The notes under the pieces: model-generated
The model's database searches: none
Seen by the model: the letters and a program-made list of their open reading frames with translations, nothing else
What the model was told of the DNA's origin: nothing
Position numbers and translations under genes: made by a program
Shown here: in pieces, positions 7,046-11,744 of the stretch
Numbering within the stretch: position 1 is the first letter of the stretch
How the letters are laid out: the number at the start of each line of letters is the position of its first letter
DNA from: CBCXVS01 sp965178525
GTDB taxonomy: Bacteria; Tectomicrobia; Entotheonellia; Entotheonellales; Entotheonellaceae
Reading direction: 5' to 3'
Assembly (NCBI GenBank): GCA_965178525.1
Contig: CBCXVS010000244.1
Location: 1 to 11,744, forward strand
Length of the DNA: 11,744 bases

Positions 7046-7374
7046 CCGTGCTAGCTGGGGTCAGCTCCTGATCAAGACCTGAAACGGTCGCTTCGGTTGT
7101 TTCAGACTGCATATTTGCATCAATTCCTAGAGATGAGTTTGACGCCGTGCTATTTACGAATAGGCATTTTAAATCATATGTTTCCGCCCGTCCACTGGTA
7201 TCCTCCGCTGGGATCAGCTCATGATGCGCCTCGGCCCGGCTTCTGGCCCCAAAACCTCTCCAGAGCAAGGGGACGAGGGAGACGCCCAGCGCAACGCTCC
7301 TGGCCCAACCGTACCGGCGCCATCGGCGGCGGATCAGCAGTGAGGTTTCGGACCACCGTTTGGGGATTGATTGC
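7046..7374. other. 329-bp gap, no supported gene
   Basis: The gap lies between the ATPase/TPR gene start and the DUF420 stop, both on the minus strand. A minus-strand open frame (7418-6957, 153 codons) crosses it and contains a basic stretch followed by a hydrophobic run ('WARSVALGVSLVPLLW'), but it overlaps real genes at both ends and has no recognisable family. It might hold the decayed 5' end of something, or an alternative N-terminus for the ATPase gene joined by a frameshift. A TGA lies 15 bases upstream of GTG 7045 in the ATPase frame. I see no clear promoter or terminator. Confidence 0.4.
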
Positions 7375-7914
7375 TTATCCGTGCATATACGCCCGCAGGA
7401 AAAAGAACACCACCACACCCGTCACCGAGACATAGAGCCAGAGGGGCAGCGTGTAGCGCGCCAGTTTCCGGTGCGTCTCAAACCGGCGCCGTGCGGCATA
7501 GTACAGCGTGCTGAGAACCAAGGGCAGGATGATGACGGAGAGCACAATGTGGCTGATCAAAATGGCAAAATAGATCGGCCGCACGATACCCTGCCCGGGA
7601 AAGGGCGTATCGCCGTGGAAGTGATGATAGATCACATAGCCAATGAAGAACAGTGCTGAGAAGACCACGGCCGCGAGCATGAAACGGATGTGAACCGTGC
7701 GATGGCCGCGCCGGATGAACAGCCAGCCGCTGATGAGACAACAGGTGCACAGGGTGTTACAAAGGGCATTGGTAGCCGGAAGTATCTCGACCCAGCCGGC
7801 TTCCGTGGGAGAGGCGGCTTTGAGATAAATGAGCCAGATGAGAAAAACGCTGATGCCGGCGCTGAGCAGGAGGATCCAGGGCAGCGGGTGACGCGTGACA
7901 GCTCGGGTGGTCAT
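7375..7914 (-). CDS. DUF420 family membrane protein
   Basis: The start is set at ATG 7914 because GGAG lies 6 bases upstream; the upstream ATG at 7935 has no such site. The protein is 179 residues with about five membrane helices: 'LPWILLLSAGISVFLIWLIY', a Cys-rich helix around 'LCNTLCTCCLISGWLF', 'MLAAVVFSALFFIGYVIY', 'IYFAILISHIVLSVIILPLV' and 'LPLWLYVSVTGVVVFFFL'. The pattern 'HHFHGDTPFPGQG' plus 'RYTLPLWLYVSVTGV' is characteristic of DUF420. Relatives (YozB/CtaM in Firmicutes) are needed for maturation of haem-copper oxidase, and DUF420 genes commonly sit next to oxidase genes. Here it is divergent from the ccoN-like gene with a shared 106-bp promoter region, which supports an assembly or accessory role for that oxidase in the cytoplasmic membrane. 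The histidines flanking helices 3 and 4 could bind metal or haem; that part is inference. Confidence 0.85.
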   Translation of the reverse strand: MTTRAVTRHPLPWILLLSAGISVFLIWLIYLKAASPTEAGWVEILPATNALCNTLCTCCLISGWLFIRRGHRTVHIRFMLAAVVFSALFFIGYVIYHHFHGDTPFPGQGIVRPIYFAILISHIVLSVIILPLVLSTLYYAARRRFETHRKLARYTLPLWLYVSVTGVVVFFFLRAYMHG

Positions 7915-7935
7915 ACCTATCTCCAGGAGAATCAT

Positions 7936-7964
7936 TTGCCGGTGTGTATCGTGTCAAGTATAAT
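7936..7964 (+). promoter_or_regulatory. Sigma70-type promoter for the oxidase operon
   Basis: TTGCCG at 7936-7941 and a consensus TATAAT at 7959-7964 are separated by exactly 17 bp. Transcription would start near 7971, about 50 bases before the GTG of the ccoN-like gene. Its -10 overlaps the -10 of the divergent promoter. Confidence 0.6.
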
Positions 7965-7985
7965 CATGGCGCAGTGAGTTGTCAC
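7957..7985 (-). promoter_or_regulatory. Divergent promoter for the DUF420 gene
   Basis: On the minus strand GTGACA (7985-7980) and TATACT (7962-7957) are 17 bp apart. The start would fall near 7950, about 36 bases before ATG 7914. A TTGACA further downstream on the same strand (7957-7952 region) has no good -10 partner, so this pair is preferred. Confidence 0.45.
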
Positions 7986-8003
7986 AAGTCCCGCAAAACT
8001 TGT
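7984..8003. promoter_or_regulatory. Inverted repeat ACAAGT-N8-ACTTGT in the oxidase leader
   Basis: ACAAGT (7984-7989) and ACTTGT (7998-8003) form a perfect 6-bp dyad with an 8-bp spacer. It lies between the predicted start of transcription and the ribosome binding site of the ccoN-like gene. It could be an operator or a small RNA hairpin. It does not match the FNR box (TTGAT-N4-ATCAA) expected for cbb3 genes. Confidence 0.3.
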
Positions 8004-8020
8004 CTGGATAAGGAGGCAAA

Positions 8021-9409
8021 GTGGTCCTCCGTCACGCTGCCGATCCCGAGTTTCGTGCGTCATCCACTGTTAGCCCCATCACCGTTCGTCTCACCTATGC
8101 CTATCTGCTTTCCGCCACGCTGTGGCTATTGGTGGGCACAGCCTTTGGCTTGATCGCCGCGCTGAAGCTCAATTGGCCCGACATGCTGGCCGTTGCCTGG
8201 CTGTCTTTTGGCCGCATCCGCCCGATCCACACCAACACGTTGTTCTGGGGTTGGAGTTCCATGGCGCTGGTGGGCTTGTCGCTCTATGTCGTGTCACGCA
8301 CCTCGCGCGCGCCGCTCCGGAGCCCGCGTCTGTCGCTCATGGCGCTGGGGTTGTGGCATCTGGCGGTGTTGCTGGGGGTTATTACCCTCGCGGCCGGCGG
8401 CACACGCGGGCCGCAGGAGTACCGCGAATGGGTGTGGCCCGTGGCGTGGTTGTTCGGAGCCGGTTTAATCCTCAACGGCATCAATGGCTACCTCACGATG
8501 GCGGCGCGCCAGATCGAGGAAATTTATATCTCGAATTGGTATATCCTGGGTGGCTTTATCTGGACGGCGATCCTCTTTACAACCGGCTATCTGAGCTTTT
8601 ATCAGCGTGGACTGGGCAACACGATTATTCAGGGCTATTACATGCACAACGGCGTGGGCATGTGGTTTACCCAATTGGCCTTAGGTATCACCTACTACGC
8701 CTTGCCGCGCCAGCTCAATCGCCCGATTTATTCCTATGCGCTCGGGGTCCTGGGTTTCTGGACCAATATGCTGTTCTACACGGTCATCGGGACGCATCAT
8801 TTCATCTTTAGCCCGGTGCCGTGGTGGCTGCAAACCACGTCGATTCTCTTCAGCGTCGGCATGATGGTGCCGGTGTGGTCGGGCACTGGGAATTTCTTGC
8901 TGACGTTCCGTGGGGCGCCGCGCGCCGTCTCGCGAAGCTACACGTTGCCCTTTCTGCTGACCGGCGTCTTGGGCTATGCCGCGGCGTCGACGCAAGGGAC
9001 GTTTGAGGCGTTTAAGACGGCCAATATTTACTGGCATTTCACCAACTTCACCGTCGGGCATTCGCACGTGGCGATGTATGGCTTTGTCGCCTTCATCATT
9101 TGGGGGGGCGTCTATGCGCTGCTGCCGCGCTTGACCGGACGCGAGCCCCCGCTCGTCGGGGTCGGCATTCATTTCTGGCTGGCGCTGGTCGGCATTGTCA
9201 TTTATGTCCTGTCGATCACGGTTGCCGGTGTGCTGCAAGGCTTTTCCTGGGTAGCGGAGGAATCGTTCATCCAATCGGTCCAAGCGGCCGCGCCCATGTG
9301 GCTGTGGCGTACGATCGGAGGGCTGCTCATGGCGGGTAGCCATGTGGTCTTTGCCGCCAACCTCTGGGCCATGCGACCCGGTCCCGAGCTGGGGGAGGAC
9401 GTCGCATGA
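8021..9409 (+). CDS. ccoN: cbb3-type cytochrome c oxidase subunit I (CcoN-like)
   Basis: The catalytic subunit of a haem-copper oxidase, reducing O2 to water and moving protons across the cytoplasmic membrane. Start GTG 8021 has AGGAGG 4 bases upstream (8011-8016). The 462 residues span about 12 membrane helices. Ligands follow the known cbb3 pattern: His70 in 'RIRPIHTNTLFWGW' (low-spin haem b), His209 in 'YYMHNGVGMWFT' and His259-His260 in 'VIGTHHF' (CuB), Tyr253 six residues before them (the helix VII tyrosine of cbb3 enzymes), and His347/His349 in 'TVGHSHVAMYG' (haem b3 and haem b). The spacing of these residues matches Pseudomonas stutzeri CcoN as I remember it, with an offset of two. Length is typical of CcoN. 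The stop overlaps the next ATG (ATGA at 9406-9409). It looks intact and functional. Confidence 0.92.
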   Translation: MVLRHAADPEFRASSTVSPITVRLTYAYLLSATLWLLVGTAFGLIAALKLNWPDMLAVAWLSFGRIRPIHTNTLFWGWSSMALVGLSLYVVSRTSRAPLRSPRLSLMALGLWHLAVLLGVITLAAGGTRGPQEYREWVWPVAWLFGAGLILNGINGYLTMAARQIEEIYISNWYILGGFIWTAILFTTGYLSFYQRGLGNTIIQGYYMHNGVGMWFTQLALGITYYALPRQLNRPIYSYALGVLGFWTNMLFYTVIGTHHFIFSPVPWWLQTTSILFSVGMMVPVWSGTGNFLLTFRGAPRAVSRSYTLPFLLTGVLGYAAASTQGTFEAFKTANIYWHFTNFTVGHSHVAMYGFVAFIIWGGVYALLPRLTGREPPLVGVGIHFWLALVGIVIYVLSITVAGVLQGFSWVAEESFIQSVQAAAPMWLWRTIGGLLMAGSHVVFAANLWAMRPGPELGEDVA

Positions 9410-9978
9410 ATTTTCATACCGATCATCGCCTGCTGCTCGCCGTTGCCGGCATGAGCTATTTGGTACTGACGCTGCTCATTGCGGTGGTGCCCGCCTTCCA
9501 GATACAGACCACGCCACCGCTGCCCGGCGCGCAGAAGCTGAAGCGGGCGGAACGGCGGGGCCGGGCCATCTATCTGAAAGAAGGCTGCGGCTATTGCCAT
9601 ACGCAATTCGTGCGGGATCTCCCGATGGACCGCCCCTATGGACGGCCCTCCGTGGCCGGGGATTATGCCCGCGAGCAGCCCCCCCTGCTCGGCACACAGC
9701 GGACCGGACCGGACCTCGCCAATGTGGCGGTGCGGCAATCCAGCGACGTGTGGCACCTGATTCATCTGTACAATCCGCGTGCGGTGGTGGCCCAATCCGT
9801 CATGCCGGGGTATCCGTGGTATTTTGACGTGAAGCCCAAAGCCGAGCAGGGTGACGTCACGGTTCCGGTACCCGCTGAATTTGTGCCGCTCAAAGATGGG
9901 GTCGTGGTCGCGCGTCAACCGGCGCGGGATTTAGTTAAGTATCTCTTAACGCTGCGCCAGACGGAGCTGACGCCATGA
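9406..9978 (+). CDS. ccoO: cbb3 oxidase monoheme cytochrome c subunit II (CcoO-like)
   Basis: Membrane-anchored cytochrome c that takes electrons to the catalytic subunit on the periplasmic side. ATG 9406 has GGAGG 7 bases upstream and overlaps the ccoN stop. One N-terminal helix (about residues 9-30, 'LLLAVAGMSYLVLTLLIAVV') is followed by the haem-binding 'EGCGYCHTQFVR' (CxxCH at 61-65). Next comes the CcoO signature 'YGRPSVAGDYAREQPPLLGT' at 78-97, then 'RTGPDLANVAVR', and the axial Met133 in 'AQSVMPGYPW'. At 190 residues it is slightly short for CcoO but all key motifs are present. The gene is coupled to its neighbours by 4-base overlaps on both sides, so stoichiometric synthesis with ccoN is likely. 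Confidence 0.92.
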   Translation: MNFHTDHRLLLAVAGMSYLVLTLLIAVVPAFQIQTTPPLPGAQKLKRAERRGRAIYLKEGCGYCHTQFVRDLPMDRPYGRPSVAGDYAREQPPLLGTQRTGPDLANVAVRQSSDVWHLIHLYNPRAVVAQSVMPGYPWYFDVKPKAEQGDVTVPVPAEFVPLKDGVVVARQPARDLVKYLLTLRQTELTP

Positions 9979-10247
9979 CGCGTTCGTTCGGATGGTCCTG
10001 CCGCGCGTGCCTGGTGTTCGTGTGCCTCATGAGTCTGGCCAAATCCGTTGCCGCGTGTGCCATCACATGCGCGCTGGCCTTTGCCGCCGGCCCCCGCTCG
10101 TTGCTTGAGATCATCATGGTTCTGCCGGTGATCGCGATCGTCGCCTTCGTCTTTTTACAAGCCGTCCGCTATACGCTTCAGCCTGGCGAGCAGACCCCGG
10201 ATCACATCAAATGGCGGATTTTGCAGGAGGACAACGAACGTCTATGA
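9975..10247 (+). CDS. Small membrane protein in the oxidase operon (CcoQ position)
   Basis: 90 residues. ATG 9975 overlaps the ccoO stop and its TGA (10245-10247) overlaps the next ATG. There are two hydrophobic stretches: about 11-38 ('CLVFVCLMSLAKSVAACAI', Cys-rich) and 44-64 ('LEIIMVLPVIAIVAFVFLQA'). The soluble tail is 'QPGEQTPDHIKWRILQEDNE'. Its place between ccoO and a cytochrome c gene is where ccoQ or a similar small subunit often sits, and the charged tail slightly recalls CcoS-type maturation proteins. There is no decisive motif, so I name it only by position. Possible roles are stabilising the complex or assisting assembly. The tight overlaps show it is a real, translated gene. Confidence 0.7.
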   Translation: MTRSFGWSCRACLVFVCLMSLAKSVAACAITCALAFAAGPRSLLEIIMVLPVIAIVAFVFLQAVRYTLQPGEQTPDHIKWRILQEDNERL

Positions 10248-11038
10248 AGATTCGCATCTTCGTCGACGACGAGCCCGAACCCCGCAGCACACTCGATCCC
10301 CCGGCGCCGTTCGAGCTCGACACGACCTCGCTGGCCGACGGGCCGCACGTCCTCCGCGTTCAGGCCGTTGAAGATAATGGCACGACGGGGGTGCACGACA
10401 TCCCGTTCACAGTGCGCAATGGCCCGGGCATTGCGGTGGTAGGTCTGGCCGAAGATGAGGTCGTGCAGGGCCGTATTCCCCTCCTGGTCAACGCCTATGC
10501 CAGCCGAGCTGGTGATGTTTTCGAACCTGCGCGAGCCGAAACGCCGGCGCCCGTGCCGACCTGGGCCTGGATTCTGTGCTTGCTCGTGGCGGCTTGGGGC
10601 ATGTGGTATGTGGCATCGGAATATCGCGAGCACGCTGCCCAGCTCGTCGCGTCAGCGCCGTCTTCGGCAGAGGTGGCGACGGCCCAGCCCGACCCGGCGG
10701 CTGGTGCCGAGCCGCAGTGGAAAGCGTTGGGCACGCAGATCTACGGCAATTACTGCTCCGCCTGTCACCAGCTTACCGGTGCCGGTGTCCCCGGGGTGTT
10801 TCCGTCGTTGCAGGGCGACCCGGTGGTCACGGCGGAGGATCCCACCGAGCATGTCCGCATTGTATTGCAGGGCCTGCAGGGCAAAGCAATCAACGGGGTG
10901 ACCTATGCGTCACCGATGCCGGCGTTTGGCAAGCAGCTCAATGATAAACAAGTGGCGGCGGTGATCAATCACGAACGGACGAGCTGGGGGAACACGGCTC
11001 CGACGATCACGTGGGAAAACGTCGCGGTGCAGCGCTAG
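10244..11038 (+). CDS. Ig-like domain / transmembrane / monoheme cytochrome c fusion (CcoP position)
   Basis: The start is set at ATG 10244, which overlaps the previous stop; the ATG at 10211 would run 37 bases into the upstream gene. The 264 residues fall into three parts. First, about 1-88 is an all-beta, Ig-like region ('PFELDTTSLADGPHVLRVQA', 'VVQGRIPLLVNAYAS') of the kind that fills extracellular or regulatory proteins. Second, one membrane helix at about 107-124 ('TWAWILCLLVAAWGMWYV'). Third, a class I cytochrome c domain with 'YCSACH' (CxxCH at 171-175), 'FPSLQGDPVV' and axial Met225 in 'ASPMPAFG'. It sits where CcoP would be but has one haem, not two. It would hand electrons to CcoO or act as the entry cytochrome. 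With no signal peptide and one helix, the Ig-like part is predicted to be cytoplasmic, which is unusual. Confidence 0.85.
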   Translation: MKIRIFVDDEPEPRSTLDPPAPFELDTTSLADGPHVLRVQAVEDNGTTGVHDIPFTVRNGPGIAVVGLAEDEVVQGRIPLLVNAYASRAGDVFEPARAETPAPVPTWAWILCLLVAAWGMWYVASEYREHAAQLVASAPSSAEVATAQPDPAAGAEPQWKALGTQIYGNYCSACHQLTGAGVPGVFPSLQGDPVVTAEDPTEHVRIVLQGLQGKAINGVTYASPMPAFGKQLNDKQVAAVINHERTSWGNTAPTITWENVAVQR

Positions 11039-11080
11039 CCCTACTGGCACATCTTTCAGCATTCACCATACTTATCAAAA

Positions 11081-11108
11081 CTTCTTTCAAGCAGACTTGC
11101 TCAAGAAG
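11081..11108 (+). terminator. Weak hairpin after the oxidase operon
   Basis: CTTCTT (11081-11086) pairs with AAGAAG (11103-11108), and AGCA (11090-11093) with TGCT (11098-11101) around a GACT loop. It lies about 43 bases after the cytochrome stop, but the stem has an internal loop and no T-tract follows, so termination activity is doubtful. Confidence 0.22.
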
Positions 11109-11127
11109 AACCGATGAGGTCAGGTGA

Positions 11128-11421
11128 GGCGACCGCGATACGGTAGGAATTGTCGAGCACTATCTGGACTTGACGCCGGCCCAAGTCTATGCCGCCCTCG
11201 CTTACTATTATGACCATCAAGACACCCATGAGGCGGCCAAGCGAGTGCCTCGAACGGCGCGTGTGGGCCGCTCACGTGGTGACACATGGATGATCTTCTC
11301 GCAACCGACGAATCAGGAAATTGCTTTCCATGAGGCAGGTGTGAAAAGGTTAGTGCAAGCGATGGGGATGACATGTTTCGACCGGGGTGCTTATGGAACC
11401 GCCTCAAGTCGTACCGTTTGA
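11128..11421 (+). pseudogene. Remnant of a DUF433 (antitoxin-like) gene
   Basis: The open frame after TGA 11125-11127 contains 'IVEHYLDLTPAQVYAAL' and 'AYYYDHQ' (11149-11220), the conserved end of the DUF433 family, small DNA-binding-like proteins often paired with a PIN-domain or DUF5615 toxin. The usual N-terminal half of DUF433 proteins is missing: no standard start and no further homology lies upstream before the TGA. After 'DHQD' the normal 'EID' ending is replaced by unrelated sequence up to TGA 11419-11421. The nominal TTG start at 11170 is inside the conserved motif. I therefore read it as a broken gene, left over from an insertion or deletion between the oxidase operon and the neighbouring accessory genes. 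The 3' part (from about 11225) is unrecognised. Confidence 0.6.
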
Positions 11422-11645
11422 CCATCAAATGGGAACTCAACCAGATAGACGTCTTCCTCAATCTGCTGGCCACGAGCTAATAAAGACGACATGCGTCCAA
11501 TAAAACGGACGGTCAACGACCCCCGCAACGTCTCGGGGAGTTCTAAATCGCCATTAAAGCCGGTGTCAATGATGCCCGGCCACATCTGTCCCGCCACAGG
11601 CACCATGATCATCGGCACGCCGTCGTCGCTCACTGTTCCGGTCAT
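11391..11645 (-). CDS. Clan AA aspartic protease-like protein, C-terminally shortened
   Basis: A retropepsin-like fold of the small bacterial clan AA family (TIGR03698 type). The start is at ATG 11645, or GTG 11648 immediately before it. The early part 'MTGTVSDDGVPMIMVPVAG' is followed by 'IIDTGFNGDLELPETL', where Asp-Thr-Gly (residues 27-29) is the catalytic motif with the family-typical FNG. The frame ends 'VRLEAVP' at TAA 11391-11393, about 84 residues. Family members I know continue for roughly 30 more residues through a 'GT.LL' turn and a final 'L.I.F' strand, which are absent, so the product is probably truncated. An upstream frame ends in TGA (11647-11645) overlapping this start, as expected for a two-gene unit. 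Related genes often sit with small antitoxin-like partners; here the partner looks damaged. Confidence 0.65.
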   Translation of the reverse strand: MTGTVSDDGVPMIMVPVAGQMWPGIIDTGFNGDLELPETLRGSLTVRFIGRMSSLLARGQQIEEDVYLVEFPFDGQTVRLEAVP

Positions 11646-11744
11646 CACCGGCGAGCGCCCTTGCGGAGATAATAGAGTTGTTCCTCAATAGCATAAGATC
11701 AGGTTCCCTAGCCCAGCCCAGATGCCCACCGAATCATCCTCAAA
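11645..11744 (-). pseudogene. Possible frameshifted end of a partner gene upstream of the aspartic protease
   Basis: Two short minus-strand frames together look like one antitoxin-type C-terminus. 'EDDSVGIWAGLGNLI' runs from about 11740 to a TGA at 11687-11685. In another frame 'IEEQLYYLRKGARR' runs from 11689 to the TGA at 11647-11645. Many VapB-like or DUF-type partners end with an acidic 'DD..GIWAD' stretch followed by 'Y-R-LRKGR'. The join would need a one-base change near 11690-11700. The window ends at 11744, so the front of the gene cannot be seen. Tentative. Confidence 0.25.

Noticed and set aside
6957..7418. 153-codon minus-strand frame as a membrane protein gene
   Set aside because: It overlaps the DUF420 end and the ATPase start, has no ribosome binding site or family, and only one marginal hydrophobic run.
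8122..9343. Long alternative frames on both strands over the ccoN-like gene
   Set aside because: High G+C shadow frames; the CcoN ligands and spacing fix the real frame.
1..11744. CRISPR array, tRNA, rRNA, IS element or prophage
   Set aside because: No regularly spaced direct repeats apart from the TPR-coding units, no RNA gene pattern, and no transposase, integrase or phage structural genes were recognised.

Overview
The window reads as bacterial chromosome with two unlike halves. The right part (about 7375-11038) is an intact, G+C-rich respiratory locus. The left part (about 294-7045) and the extreme right end (11039-11744) are accessory DNA in which most reading frames are interrupted or truncated. 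Base composition differs clearly: 301-360 has 21 G+C of 60, while 9121-9180 has about 42 of 60. The organism cannot be named from the window. A compact cbb3-type oxidase locus with a DUF420 protein, beside large TPR/ATPase genes and DUF433/aspartic-protease pairs, would suit an aerobic or microaerobic chemolithotroph such as a member of Nitrospirota. That is recollection-based inference only.

Layout, left to right. 1-299: no recognised gene. 300-911 (+): an LprI/DUF1311-like secreted protein, split by one in-frame amber codon. 912-1117: no gene seen. 1118-7045 (-): a two-gene cassette read right to left. The first gene (7045 to 3338) encodes a P-loop ATPase with a 'DYAETR' Walker B, TPR repeats, a HEAT-like stretch and a second AAA/STAND ATPase, and is cut in the middle by one in-frame TAG. 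The second gene (3330 to 1118) encodes a third ATPase of the same GxRRxGKTS type, a winged helix and a calcineurin-like metallophosphoesterase, and is cut by a one-base frameshift just before its last metal-binding motif. 7046-7374: no convincing gene. 7375-7914 (-): DUF420 membrane protein. 7915-8020: divergent promoter region with overlapping -10 boxes. 8021-11038 (+): a tightly overlapping operon of ccoN-like catalytic subunit, ccoO-like monoheme cytochrome, a small membrane protein, and an Ig-like/monoheme cytochrome c fusion. 11128-11744: remnant of a DUF433 gene, a C-terminally shortened clan AA aspartic protease on the minus strand, and possible debris of its upstream partner.

How they work together. 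The right-hand operon would form a cbb3-like haem-copper oxidase passing electrons from periplasmic cytochrome c through CcoO and the terminal cytochrome to the haem b3/CuB site. The DUF420 protein transcribed from the same intergenic region is probably an assembly or accessory factor. The left-hand cassette combines three nucleotide-binding switch domains, a repeat-based sensor region and a phosphoesterase. That resembles STAND-type signalling or antiphage modules with a nuclease/phosphatase effector, but no function is proven here. The main oddity is that three of the left-hand genes each carry exactly one lesion (TAG, TAG, -1 base) with otherwise well-preserved sequence on both sides.
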